Positions 22,378-33,416 of a stretch of 64,000 nt of DNA are shown here, piece by piece. Every line of letters starts with the position of its first letter. Within the stretch, counting starts at the first letter, position 1. The stretch spans positions 316,538,776-316,602,775 of the forward strand of contig CM037876.1 in assembly GCA_021292165.1 (NCBI GenBank), given 5' to 3'. The position numbers and the translations under genes are program-made. This DNA comes from Shinisaurus crocodilurus. Its lineage: Eukaryota > Chordata > Lepidosauria > Squamata > Shinisauridae. The notes below the pieces were generated by a model, which did not search any database, was not told the origin of the DNA, and saw only the letters and a program-made list of their open reading frames with translations.

Positions 22378-23005
22378 CATTTATTTACTACACCCCACCT
22401 TTCTTTCAAGGAAGTCAAGGCAGCATATAGGAGCCCCCAACCCACCCCGCCAAACACTTTATCCTCACACTGATACTGCAAATTATCATGTTAAGCTGAA
22501 AGTTAATGGCAGCCGCAAGATCACCCGGCGTAGGGATGCACAAGAAATTTGTTTCAGTTCATTTTTTAATCAGGCACCTTCTGGATCGAACATGGACTCG
22601 GGCACAATCTGCAGTTGACATCTGTACATTTCCAAGCTTGCAGTGTGATTCGGGGACCCCAAAAACCCATGTTTGATGGCATGCATACATTTGAAAAATG
22701 TGCACAAATACTCTTTGATCAATGGGAGAAGAATGCAAACATTTCAAAGATGTGCACAATTGATGTGCACGTTTGGAAAAAGACACAGAAAAATATGCAC
22801 GTATTTTCATGCAAAAAGAAAAAAACAAAGCTCACAATCTGACACAGACTCGGGTCAGAACGAGCTTCGAGATAGAATTCGGAGCACTTTGGTGAGCTTG
22901 CTGATTCGCATATCCCTAACCCAGTAACTTGTGAGGCTGAGTGGGGGACTTGCACCCGTGCCTCCCTGTTCCAGCACTCTAAGCACTGCACCTCACCAAC
23001 TCTCG
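22378..23005 (-). mobile_element. tRNA-derived SINE split by a MITE
   Basis: The 3' part (22378-22522) and tRNA-like 5' part (22927-23005) belong to the same SINE family as 5164-5416. They are interrupted by the hAT MITE at 22531-22918. Confidence 0.7.
22531..22918 (+). mobile_element. hAT-type MITE, TAGGGATG family, nested in a SINE
   Basis: Starts TAGGGATGCACAAG and ends GCATATCCCTA. Flanking octamers ACCCGGCG and ACCCAGTA agree at 5 of 8 positions and both fall on the same SINE position, supporting insertion there. The interior matches the 10465 copy. Confidence 0.75.
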
Positions 23006-24390
23006 TAGTAAAGGGGACCATCAGGAGTTGCCAACATCCATATTCCGAGCCAAGGAATGGTGAACTTTGGTCACATCATTACAGAAGAGCAAAGTGCCTA
23101 ATGCTACCTTGACAGTTGATGGCTAAAGAGGTCCTTCCTTCTTCCTTCTTCCGTCTTTCTTTCCTTCCCTGCTTTACTACATCAGCTCCATTATCTGGTA
23201 GACTGCTGTTGGTTATGGCATGGCAAATAGCTATGAAGGCACCTCTCCTCTTCAGTGGGAAGAGAGAGAGAGGAAGGGAGAAAAGGGGGTGCTAATGAGA
23301 GCCCATTTTTTTTTAAAAAGGAAGATAAAGGGGCTATTTTTGATAAACCATTGGGCCCAAGGGCTATCTCTCAACACATATAACCTTTTCTGAGCTATTT
23401 CTCCTCTCTTTTCATCACTTCACTAATCTGCAGACCATTAAAATTAACTGGTTTAGTGAGAACTGATGTTGGCTTGCTACCTGCTGAGAACACCTCGAAT
23501 GCGGCAAAAGGCAGACGCCTTGAAAAGTGTGACGTTTTGGAGGCCTTCCAAACTGCAGAAGCAGGTCCGGTGGCAGCAGCTGTGGCTGGTTATGCTGCTG
23601 GTGGCTGTTGTCACTGTTGCTGTTTTCATACAGGGGGTGTGACGGGCTGGGCTGGAACACAGCCAGCAGCCCACAAATCAGGACGCACACATGGGTAACA
23701 GAGTGCCCGAATTCAAGTGATCTGCTTAAAGCACAAGCGAAACCTAATGACCACAGAACGCAGAAAGTAAGCCTTGTAGTTAAAAGCGAAACTGCGAGAG
23801 CCATCTTATGAGAAAGCCATTCCCGACAATAGCCAGCATGAGAGAGTCAAGTCATGTGTGTCATTATTATGGGATGGGGGATGCATGCTGCTGTAATGAC
23901 AAACATTTTCAAGTCACCCACCAAGTGATTAAAGGCAGCAGTTTACCTTCTTTCCCTGTGATTTGTTCCCCTGGGGTGTTAAGAGCTTTTATTGCTTCAT
24001 ATTTAGCACTTTTTATAGCGAATAATCAATATTGATTTTATGATTAAATAATTCACTTGAATAGTTACTATGTATAAAGATAGATGTTCTAGTCCAGGAA
24101 GGGGAAACACAACCTTTTTCCTTCTCACTCTCACGCCGTTTTTGGTACCCTTCTCTTTTGCCAGTTGTTGGGTCACGACCATCCAGGACACCTTGCAGTT
24201 ATAGAGCTATTCGTGCAAGCAGCGAATGTGGCACTGGCCACTAGGAAACGCACATACTGTATTTATGTACACAGTTTTTGAGGCATCCTAAAATTAGTAA
24301 CCATTTTCAGTGCCTACACACACACACACCTTATAATCTGAATAGTGCAAGGCACCTATCCGCAAGCTTGTGCTGCCCATCCACGTGTTT
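23006..24390. other. Intron, mostly unique
   Basis: A pyrimidine-rich stretch lies at 23130-23170. Several short frames at 23415-23810 overlap on both strands without recognisable domains. Confidence 0.4.
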
Positions 24391-24487
24391 TGGGTGACAA
24401 CCCCCAGAATTCCTGACCATTGGTCATGCTGGCTAAGGCTGATGGGAGCTGAAGTCCAAAACATCTGGAAAGTTGGGTACGGCTGGT
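24391..24487. mobile_element. Older hAT MITE relative
   Basis: Imperfect inverted ends around GTGTTTTGGGTGACAAC and AAGTCCAAAACATCTGG, same family as 55200-55320. Confidence 0.55.
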
Positions 24488-24594
24488 GTCAGGGAAGTGT
24501 ATGCCACTGAGTTGTCCTGTTTACAAGGTGATCTATCCAGTGGTGGCTTTGTGCTAGCAGAAAGCACTTCTGCTTGCACAAGATGGGACACTTG

Positions 24595-24824
24595 GGAAGG
24601 GTAACATGCCTTGTCAGGATATGTTATATTTTTGGAATTTAGAATTTATTTGATCAAGAGGATAGAAGTATATTAATTGGTCCCTTGGAAGGAGGGGGGG
24701 AGCACTTCATGATTTATTGTATGTTGATTATGTTATATTTGTGTGATAATCTTGTATTTTGTTATATATATATATTTGTTATAATTTGTTTTGAAAAATA
24801 AATAAAATATATATATTTTAAAAA
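24595..24824 (+). mobile_element. L1-like LINE 3' end (5'-truncated)
   Basis: Bounded by perfect 15-base duplications AAGATGGGACACTTG at 24580-24594 and 24825-24839. Ends in an AATAAATAAAATAT-type signal and A-tail. Shares its 5' portion with the minus-strand insertion at 18020. Confidence 0.8.
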
Positions 24825-24839
24825 AAGATGGGACACTTG

Positions 24840-25718
24840 AGCTTCTGCAGATTTGCCCCCACCCACCCACCCACTGCAGTCCCCCTTCCAAAGCAGTATT
24901 GGGGGTTGAGTCCCACTGGAACAGGATCAGGATATGGCACAGAGGGGTGCAGTAGGTGGGGAGGGGATCAGCAAACTTTGGAAGTTCTTCCTGCTGCTAG
25001 CACAAAGCCACCATTGGATACAACCCAGTACGTCCTCAAGTATCCCCGTAAAAAATAATTTCCAACTATAGGTTTGAATTTTTGTTTGAATGTAACATTT
25101 CATTTCAACCACATTAAAACACTGAAGTTGATTTTTTGTTCTAATGAAATTTTTCAGTGCAATTACATGACTTTGGACTGCTGGAAATCTGAAGCGGTGT
25201 CGGGGCAAGGGGCTTTGCACGCTGCCCCACCACCCATGCCCCACTGCCCCCTTCTCCCGACCTCGTCGCATAGGCTCCCAGTTGCGTGTATGGTTCTACT
25301 CATGCGCGAGCGGACCCAGCTGGAAGGCACCTTCAGACTTGGCTGCTCGCTGCGAGGAAGGCAGGGCCAGCACACGTATGGATGCTGGGATCGAGGCCAG
25401 CAGGGTTGGCCCCATGGCCCCTGCATGGGTTCAGGTTTCCTGTTCTGGTGTAACACCTCAAGAAGGTGTGGGAGGATTTCTAAAATTACTTCTGGAATCG
25501 GAGCTGTTGGCTGCAACTTTTAGTTCCCCCCAGTTCATTTGCAACTCCTTCCCCCCATGTTACTGGTGTACATGTGTGCATTGATAAAACATGTTGTGTG
25601 TGAAAAAGAGCACACACACTCCCACCTTTCTTGTGAGGCTAAGAGACAGCGGCTTAGTCCATTCCCAATAAGTGCTTCCATCGGCTCCTTTCTTGTTCCT
25701 TACCCTCCAAGCAGGAGG
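24840..25718. other. Intron, unique sequence
   Basis: Overlapping short frames on both strands at 25160-25520, no recognised domain or repeat. Confidence 0.4.
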
Positions 25719-25726
25719 GACTAGAG

Positions 25727-25861
25727 CAGTGTTCTCCAACCTTGGGTCCCCGGATGTTTTTGGCCCACAACTCCCAGCATGCCCCAGTCAGCGTAGCTGG
25801 CTGGGGCATGCTGGGAGTTGTAGGCCAAAAACATCCGGGGACCCAAGGTTGGAGAACACTG
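25727..25861. mobile_element. Palindromic hAT MITE (copy 3, 135 bp)
   Basis: CAGTGTTCTCCAACC ends, 66-base arms with two mismatches, loop GTA. Both arms carry CCGGATG / CATCCGG where other copies have CCAGATG. Exact TSD GACTAGAG at 25719-25726 and 25862-25869. Confidence 0.93.
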
Positions 25862-26136
25862 GACTAGAGACAGCTATGATTAATCTGAAAGGGGGGGGTA
25901 GGATTTAGGGTTTCTTTTGTTTTTTGCAAGGTCTCCACTCTGTCCAGGCAAGGACCCAATCCATACCTCTCCTCTTACCTCTCCCTTGAAAGCTTCTAGC
26001 ATGGAAGACAGGCTAGACAGGTGGACAAGAGTTAGCAAAATATTTGATCAGAGTTCTAATTCAAGTCATTGATTGGTAAAAGAAGTCAGACAAATAGGAG
26101 GTTACATTAAAAAAATAATAACATTAACGGGTGTTT

Positions 26137-26157
26137 TGTTGTTGTTGTTGTTGTTGT
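26137..26157. repeat. (TTG)n microsatellite
   Basis: Seven TTG-type units. Confidence 0.85.
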
Positions 26158-26217
26158 AACTAGCTTCACATAGCCACTAGTTTTAAAACAACTTCAACAC
26201 TTACTAAGCAAACAGTA

Positions 26218-26490
26218 GCCCTGTTCAGGCATTTGCCTGAACGTGTGAGGGGTTAAAGTGGCCCCGACCCTCTCCTGATCATGCAGAGATTTCTACTCAC
26301 ATTCATGCAAATGCAAGCAGAGCTCCCATTCAGACCTTGCCATGCTGAATGAATCGTGTCTGAGCTGAAAGGGTGGGGCTAGGGTGGGGCTAGCACACCT
26401 GGAGCCATAGGAGGCAAGGCCAATGTGCATGGCCCCAAACCTCTACCCATTTTAAGCCCTCACACATTCAGGCAAATGCCTAAACAGGGC
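26218..26490. mobile_element. MITE with 35-base inverted repeats and TA duplication
   Basis: GCCCTGTTCAGGCATTTGCC at the left is mirrored by GGCAAATGCCTAAACAGGGC at the right, with CTCACAC/GTGTGAG continuing the arms. TA flanks both sides. No coding capacity. TA duplication suggests Tc1/mariner or a related transposase. Confidence 0.75.
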
Positions 26491-26583
26491 TAGTGTCCCT
26501 AAGTGCATCCTTTACAAGGGGACTCCTGGAGATGGGGAGTGGTGGAGGTTCTCCAGGCAAACAAAAAGGAAGATGATATGTGG

Positions 26584-26610
26584 TAAACACACACACACAC
26601 ACACACACAC
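26584..26610. repeat. (CA)n microsatellite
   Basis: Pure CA run. Confidence 0.9.
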
Positions 26611-26769
26611 CAGTTAATGTCATTTTCCAGAAGGGATATGATTGGCAGATGGGAGGATGAAGCCTAGGAATGGGTGAGCAAGCAAGGTTTGAGACTGCTA
26701 GGCTTCTCTGAACATCGTCTCTCCACTTGTCTCGTGCCCACTTCCCATTTGCCTTTGTGCTTGTTGCTT

Positions 26770-27085
26770 GATCTGTATGAACAGGAAACGTGCGCAAATC
26801 GAGCAGCGATAGAACAGAAGATCAGCGCAAGTCTCCCCTAATTTGCACAAATTTCCTCTATAGACTAAAGCAGGGCTGATTCAGTCTACGAGAGAAATTA
26901 GCGTAAATTAGGAAACTGGTGCAAATCGAACGGGGGATCCTGAATGAGACAAATGCAAGCAAGTGTTCAACGACTTGCAAATATTTTTTGCCAGAGACGT
27001 GCTTGCATTTGGTGCCTTGAATGGGGCATGCTCACATTGTTTTGTGAGCAAAAATAAAATCCTCATACATCTTGTTGGATCTGAC
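26770..27085. mobile_element. Degenerate TAGGGATG-family MITE material
   Basis: GTGCGCAAATCG, AATTTGCACAAATT and the CTCATACATC right end recur in other family members. Left end not resolved. Confidence 0.4.
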
Positions 27086-27266
27086 TTGTATCCAGGAGTG
27101 CAGTACTTATCACTAGGCTGCCCAGGGAAACAGCTTTTGGGAAGGTGGGAACACGAGGAGACCTCTCTTTCCCCCCCTCCTGGCAGACATCTCCTGGTGT
27201 ATATTCAGCCATCATGTGACCTAAGTGGTGGGGGCCTTCTTTCTGAGGAAGGAGAAATGTTTAAGG

Positions 27267-27372
27267 CAGTGTTCTCCAACCTTGGGTCGCCAGATGTTTT
27301 TGGCCTACAACTCCCAGCATGCTGGGAGTTGTAGGCCAAAAACATCTGGCGACCCAAGGTTGGAGAACACTG
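27267..27372. mobile_element. Palindromic hAT MITE (copy 4, perfect 106-bp palindrome)
   Basis: Two 53-base arms complement each other at every position with no loop; the centre is CTCCCAGCATGCTGGGAG. Both arms share GTCGCC / GGCGAC, a change not seen in other copies. Exact TSD GTTTAAGG at 27259-27266 and 27373-27380. Confidence 0.95.
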
Positions 27373-27464
27373 GTTTAAGGGGACAGAGAGTTGGGCATTC
27401 CTTTGTTACAACAACTGCAAAAACAAAAAGAGATTTTTTAAAAATATTATATTTTATCACACTA

Positions 27465-27699
27465 TTGAGAGTGTTGGACTGGGACTCGGGAGTTCCGGGT
27501 TCTAGTCCCCGCTTGGCCATGAAACTCACTGGGTGACTTTGGGCCAGTCACTGACTCTCAGCCTAACCTCCCTCACAGGGTTGTTGTGAGGATAAAATGG
27601 AGAGAAGGAGGAGGATTATGTAAGCCGCCTTGGGTTCCTTGCAGGAAAAAAGGCGGGGTATAAATATAATAAATAAATAAATAAATAAATAAATAAATT
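27465..27699 (+). mobile_element. tRNA-derived SINE (lepidosaur type)
   Basis: Same family as 5164-5416: GAGTGTTGGACTGGGACTCG, CCATGAAACTCACTGGGTG, GTTGTTGTGAGGATAAAATG, then GCGGGGTATAAATATAAT and an (AAAT)n tail. The first part of the tRNA head is missing. Confidence 0.85.
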
Positions 27700-27770
27700 A
27701 AGGTTTTGTTTTGTGAACCACCCAGAGAGCATTGGCTGTTGGGTGGGTTAGACAAATGTAAGAAATAGCG
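27700..27770 (+). mobile_element. LINE/SINE 3' tail fragment
   Basis: GTGAACCACCCAGAGAGCATTGG-like sequence with GTTGGGTGGGTTAGA resembles the L2-like 3' end at 16120-16160. Confidence 0.4.
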
Positions 27771-29118
27771 ATCTCAATGCCATCATGCTAGGATGTATCT
27801 AGATTGTGCCGTGTTTTCTCTATCCGCGCATTGGTAAACCACTGCACCAAAAGCATCTTCTTGATACAATGATAGGCACAGTCACATTAGGACTTCTTTT
27901 GCTGTGTTTTCAGAGTGTGCAGCTGTACACATCAGTCATGTGGCAGAAGGGGAGGAAGGCAGGGATAAAATGAAGGAATTAAAAGCTGGTACAGCCCGTG
28001 CTACATGGTGCTGTATACAAAATCTGGAAATTGGAAAAGGAAATGGAATGGCCAAGGATTCTTAATGCAATCATTCCTCTTTGGGAACAAGACTGGGCAA
28101 TTCAGATGAGGAGAATTCCAAAAGCAACCCATCCTCACTGCGGAAAGATCAACTCATCATTCCCGATGATTGGCAAGTGAGCAGTTTAAGATGCCAAAAG
28201 CCTCCTGTTGCATTAAGTTTGCTTGTGGGTCTCGAGTTACATGCTGACAAGCCCATGTGTAGGGAAAGCAGTCCCCAAACCCGGTGGGAGTGGTGGTTGC
28301 AGCGCTGGACATGTAGGTGCTGATGCTGGATATTGTGAGAGGCCATCACTCAGTTTGGGAAATCGCTACCCGCAGCGAGAGGTTTTCATTCCGCTGCTGA
28401 GCGGCTTGATCAGCTATGCATCCAAAGGGCTCCGGAGAATGTTTTCTACCTCTTGGCCCTGCAGTATGAAGTTTCCCGAGTCTCTAAATACCTTCCTTCC
28501 CAAGAGTAATCCAAAAAGCACTGCAGCCGCGGCAGGATCATGAAGTGAGCTTTCTGCCAGGAATCAACCGCTGACCTGGCTGACAGCCTCGTAACTCGAA
28601 CTCATATCCTCAGAGACGAAAAGTGTCAGAGACTACACCATTACGCTGCGGCTGAGCTCTCCCGGCTATTCTTCAAACAGCAGCCTTGACACAATTTTTG
28701 GCCCCTTCTTTACCTCTTCAAATTTAATCCAGTTAACTGAGCATCTGAGAGTACTCCCTTTATAAGTCCTCTCTTTTTTTCCACTACATTGTCCTCTGTA
28801 CAGAGCACGGAGGTTATTGATTTCTTGCAATACAATAGCAGCATGTTTACTTAAACCAGCTCCCATGTGGAAAACGTCCGCAGATTTGTTAAAGAAAAAG
28901 GAAACAAAAGAACAGGGCCCGTTCTAAAAGAGCATCTGACACTCTATGCATGGGAGCACTGTTGCAATTTTTCCCATGGATATACACATGTTAAACCTTC
29001 TGGCCAATAGATGCTGCCATACTCAGAACCCAGCCAAGGATAAGTCCATGAGCTGGGCAGATTCCAGATTCCTAGAAGACAGGAAATGGCTCCAAGTCAG
29101 AGCATCAGCAGTGTCTAC
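27771..29118. other. Intron, mostly unique
   Basis: No exon recognised. 28540-28660 loosely resembles the head of the second SINE family. Confidence 0.4.
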
Positions 29119-29125
29119 ACTACAG

Positions 29126-29232
29126 CAGTGTTTTCCAACCTTGGGTCCCCAGATGTTTTTGGCATAGCTGGCTGGGGCATGCTGGGAGTTGTAGGCCAAA
29201 AACATCTGGGGACCCAAGGTTGGAGAACACTG
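29126..29232. mobile_element. Palindromic hAT MITE (copy 5, 107 bp, one arm shortened)
   Basis: The left arm has lost CCTACAACTCCCAGCAT-type sequence. Flanking octamers CACTACAG and GTCTACAG match at 6 of 8. The left end reads CAGTGTTTTCC, one change from its partner. Confidence 0.85.
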
Positions 29233-29239
29233 GTCTACA

Positions 29240-29370
29240 GTGACTGGCAGCAGCTTGGCGAGGTCTCAGGCTATAGTCTAGTCTTTCCCAGCCGTACCTG
29301 AAGATTGAACTGGGGACCTTTTTTGCATGCAAAGCCCGTGCTCCCCCACTGACCAGGCCCCTTCCCTGGA
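29240..29370 (-). mobile_element. tRNA-derived SINE, second family
   Basis: On the minus strand: GGTCAGTGGGGGAGCACGGG, TTTGCATGCAAAAAAGGTCC, CCAGTTCAATCTTCAGGTA, the A- and B-box layout of a tRNA-derived promoter. It abuts the MITE at 29126. Confidence 0.65.
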
Positions 29371-30108
29371 GATTCAATGTGGCTCCTCCCTGTGAAAATG
29401 CAAAACCAACGTGGGAAAGATCTGGGAATATGAGCGAGCAGAAATCTAAGAAGGTGCGCCTTATTTAAGCCTGAGCATAACTTCAAAGAAATCAATACAG
29501 TTTACTCACATTCATCCCTTCTCCTTTATCTCTTTTCTTCCTGTTGTCATACTTCACATTGTGAGCTATTGCCATGATGAGCAGTACTGCTTCTGGGCTG
29601 GTCTGAGCTGTGCCCCCCACCCGACAGGCGGTGCTTCTGCACCCTTCTGAATGGCTCTCGGTTGAAACACGCTGTCCAACAGACAGACAAATGTGGGGAG
29701 GTTTGGACTGGCAGAGCAGTGGCCACTATCCATCCTAGGTAAGAATGAAACCTCCAGGTTCAGAAGCAGTCTACCTCCGAATGGCAGATGCTTGGGACAG
29801 GGCTGCTGCATTCATGCCTTGTTTGTAAGCTCCCCAGAACCAGCAGTCTTGCTGCTACTGGAAAGAGGCTGGCGGACGACTGAAGGATCCATTGGGCTGA
29901 TCCAGCACAGCTTCTTATTTGATATTCGGGACAGGGCCTGGCATTTCTAGCAAAGAGTTGTAGACATTGATGTCATGGTATAAGCAACCACCATCATAAT
30001 TACATCTCTGCTTACAAGCTTTCTGGAGTAATCCAGGTGGGTTTTTTGAACAGATCCAAGGAGATTGGAAATTATGTGTAACATGTATATGTAACTATCT
30101 TTTTTTTC
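29371..30108. other. Intron, unique sequence
   Basis: A fragment near 29870-29925 (GGCTGATCCAGCACAGCTTC) resembles the 3' end of a CR1/SINE family. Otherwise nothing recognised. Confidence 0.4.
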
Positions 30109-30116
30109 ATCTAGTG

Positions 30117-30252
30117 CAGGGCTCTCCAACCTGGGGTCCCCAGATACTGCTAGCCTACAGCTCCCAGCGTACCCAGCCAGCATGGCTAATGGCAAGGGAT
30201 TCTGGGAGCTGTAGTCCAGCAACATCTGGGGACCCAAGGCTGGAGAGTCCTG
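30117..30252. mobile_element. hAT MITE, older relative of the palindromic family
   Basis: Ends CAGGGCTCTCCAACCT and GGCTGGAGAGTCCTG. Flanks ATCTAGTG and ATCTAGAG match at 7 of 8. The interior keeps CTACAGCTCCCAGCG and GGGAGCTGTAG but also an ATTCTG-type diverged half, so the palindrome is imperfect. Confidence 0.8.
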
Positions 30253-30703
30253 ATCTAGAGGATGCTGAAGAGTATCGAATGACCTAACCCACCACACTGC
30301 ATGTTCCAGGAATGTGTTGGCACTCTGCTTGAAAGACGGAATCTGATCACTGATGATTAGATTTATACATCTGATACATCTTGAGAGATGGACAATCTTT
30401 GAACATAGATTCCACTGAAGCTTCTAGATAGATTTGTCATAATCTGATCCTGGGTGGCCATGTGATGTTCCAAAATGGAGCGTGGAATAGCTCCTTGGTC
30501 TTTTGGTGTGCTACAGTTAATGGCACGTAGACCCAGTGATATCCCAGAGTCCTCTCCATGTGCAAACAGAGACCAACACAAGTTGGGTTTTTTTCTCAAG
30601 CTATGCTGGGCCTTACTTCATATGTGCAGAAGTCTGTAGCACCGCACGGGGTCCACTGTCGGATGGAAGAATCTGGTGAAACTCCAAAAGCCTGCAAACT
30701 CCA
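30253..30703. other. Intron, unique sequence
   Basis: Nothing recognised. Confidence 0.4.
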
Positions 30704-30803
30704 TTATTTATTTATTTATTTATTTATTTATTATATTTATACCCTGCCTTTTTTCCTGAAAGGAACCCAAGGCGGCTTATATAATCCTCATCCTCCTCTC
30801 CTT
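30704..30803 (-). mobile_element. SINE 3' end (lepidosaur type)
   Basis: (AAAT)n tail plus the GTATAAATATAATAAAT and CCGCCTTGGGTTCC end of the 5164 family, truncated. Confidence 0.7.
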
Positions 30804-30804
30804 A

Positions 30805-30975
30805 TGCTGAGTTGGCCAATTGGCCCATCTCTTCTCATGTGGTCTACTCAGTCTGGCAATGGCTCTCCAAGGATCCAGCCCAGCTACCTGGGAAACGTTT
30901 AAAACTGGAGGTGGCTGGCCTGTGACAGAACTTGGGGACGTCTGCATTGGACATATGTGCTGTGCCACTCAGCTA
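30805..30975 (-). mobile_element. tRNA-derived SINE, second family
   Basis: On the minus strand: TAGCTGAGTGGCACAGCACA head, then a body with CAGGTAGCTGGGCTGGATCC and a CAACTCAGCATAAGGAG-like 3' end. Confidence 0.6.
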
Positions 30976-31714
30976 GATTACTGAGGTGCTTTCAGTCTAG
31001 CATTAGTGTCCATGCATTGGTTTCAGGAACAGCATTTGTGGTTTGATCTCCTCAGAATGTTAACTTTCTTTTGGGTTGGTTTGCTGTTTTGTTGTGCCAG
31101 TTTCCTTGATTTTTATAAATGCTTTTCTTCCCTGTTAATTGTGTATTTACCGCATCAGCATAATTATCCTGCATTATGCAATTAGTTTTCATATGTGTAA
31201 TCATTTGAACATGTCATTATGTCTAATTACACCATTAAATAAGGTATGAGACACAATCCTTATCCTTTGATTGACAGGTGGGTGGGTGGGCGTAAGAAAA
31301 ACACGGGGAGGAGGGTGGACCTTTGTCTTTCAAGTTATTTTTGTATTTTAAAAATTCAAGTTATTTTTACATTGAAAAAGAAACTTGCAAGGGTAGGAGG
31401 ACTACGCATAAAATGGCGCTATGTGACGAACAAGAGCCAACTTTATTTAAGAGACTGTGCGCGTGTGTTCAGCTCTGCATCCTCGGGTGGAGAAAACTTC
31501 AAAGGCCAAGGAAAAGCAGCGTAGGAAGCTGATAGTACTCATGCATCACAACCTCCTGATTGGGCGGGGGGGGGGCATATGACTGGCACATTTGCCTTGC
31601 CCAATAAAAGGGATATTAAAATTGTTGGAACCAGAAAGTCAGGAATATCTTGATGGATTAGCATATGTTTCTCTTATGCAGCTCCACTCCTGATCTGCCT
31701 AAACCCCAACCACG
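30976..31714. other. Intron, unique, part AT-rich
   Basis: 31090-31250 is AT-rich with several TAATTA/ATTTGAACATG-like words and no repeat similarity; a candidate conserved noncoding element (inference). A G-run lies at 31566. Confidence 0.4.
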
Positions 31715-31968
31715 TACAGTAATACCTTGGATTGCAAGTAACTTGGTTTGAGAGCGTTTTGCAAGACAAGCAAATTTTAAAATATTTATTTAATTTTTTG
31801 GGACTTGATATACAAGCGACGTCTTGCAATACAAGTACTGTAGTACGGCTTAAATTAAAAATCTCTATACAAATTTTTTTGGGGGGATTTCGTTTTGATA
31901 TAAGAGTGTTTTGGATTACAAGCACGTTTCCGGAACGAATTATGCTCTCAATCCAAGGCATGACTGTA
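31715..31968 (+). mobile_element. Tigger/pogo-like MITE (copy 2)
   Basis: Opposite orientation to the copies at 15120 and 34576. TA-flanked ends TACAGTAATACCTTGGATTG and CAATCCAAGGCATGACTGTA. Confidence 0.82.
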
Positions 31969-33383
31969 CAGCGGTGTTGGTGTTGGTGGGGGGGTGGGGA
32001 TTTCTCAGAGGCTAATGATTCTGGAGGAACACAGTAAATACAATCTGAATTTGTCCACTTCTCAAGGTAACTGAGAGGCAGTGTATGAGCCACCATGGGA
32101 AATGTAGCTTTCCCAAGGAATCTGACATTTATAAGGCACCCTGGGGAAATTACATTCCCCAGGGTGGCTGGTGCTTGTTCCTAGCAGCATTCCATGTGCC
32201 ATGGACCATGGAAGGAGGTAGATGGAGGACCGAGACCCTCCTGCTCCTCCCTCCTCAGAGAGGGGGGAGGAAGAGAAAGGGGGAGCCCGAGGCCACAGCA
32301 GTAATGGTCCTTGGGTATGGTTGATATACACAGACAATGTAGCAGCAGCTGCAGCTAGCAAATAAGAGTGGAGGTTCTGGACACACAGAGGTGGAGATTA
32401 CTCAAGGATTACAAAATCTTGGCAGTGGGGGGATTATGTTCCTGGGAGCTCTCTGGCTTTTCCCATAATTGCCATTCCCAATCTAAATGTGTTATTTTAA
32501 AACATTTTTTGGGGATCTTTTAGGGTGAAGTTCCCACAAGATGGCTTTCCATCACATAATTATAGAATTATAGAATCACAATATTTCACAGCATGAAACC
32601 ACCATAAACATTCAAAAACATCAATCCCAGGGAAGCTCATTCACTTTCCAGGTTTTGTGGGATGTTCTTTGGAGGAAGGATGGAATATGATTGTAAACAA
32701 TACCCGAAACCCTTCCTAATCCAACGTACTTGACCCAGCATAGTTGCATCGTACAGTTGCAATCCTGTGCATGTCTATGGATGGATTGATTTTTGACTGT
32801 TCAGTTCTGTGATCCTTGACATGCATTCTGGAGTGGTGCAGCCCAGAAACAGGTTTCTCAACTCAGTGAGAAAGAGGTCACAGACACAACTATTTTGCCT
32901 CATCAGGGCAAGAATTATTAAACTGGGGAACATCTGGTTTTGGTAGGGGGAGGGAGGGGCCGTATTTGCAAGAAAAGAAAAGAAAAAGACCCCCTTTTAC
33001 AATTGCAGCTTCCTTTCATCGCAATTAAGTGAAACATAAAAGGGTCCTTTCATGTCAAAGTAGTTACAGGAAGCACAGTTTTAATGGTTAGAGATGCTGA
33101 TAATTACACTTCATTATTGCCTACAAAAGGATAATCTGGTTTAGCTTACTCAGAAAGCTCGCTCCTCCTCTCCCTTGTGCTACTGCCCGAGCTCCATGCC
33201 TAGAATGCTATAATTCATACCATGTGGGATGGCTCTTGAAGATAACATTTCAAAGTTTTAGCTAGATAGTGGTGGTAGTGACCTTCCTAGAGGGGCTAAG
33301 CAAGGTACCTTTGTGTACAACTCCACCGGTGGCTCAGAATTGCACTCAAGTCTCTTCTGAGGAGTGAGGACAGTCAGGATGAC
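31969..33383. other. Intron, mostly unique
   Basis: 32560-32580 has a CR1-terminus-like TATAGAATTATAGAATCACA scrap. 33000-33130 is AT-rich and repeat-free. No exon recognised. Confidence 0.4.

Positions 33384-33415
<32 letters not shown>
33384..33415. repeat. (TCTA)n microsatellite
   Basis: Eight tetranucleotide units. Confidence 0.9.

Positions 33416-33416
<1 letters not shown>

Noticed and set aside
25074..25523. 149-codon plus-strand frame and 117-codon minus-strand frame
   Set aside because: GC-rich overlap of open frames on both strands, no domain, no splice context.
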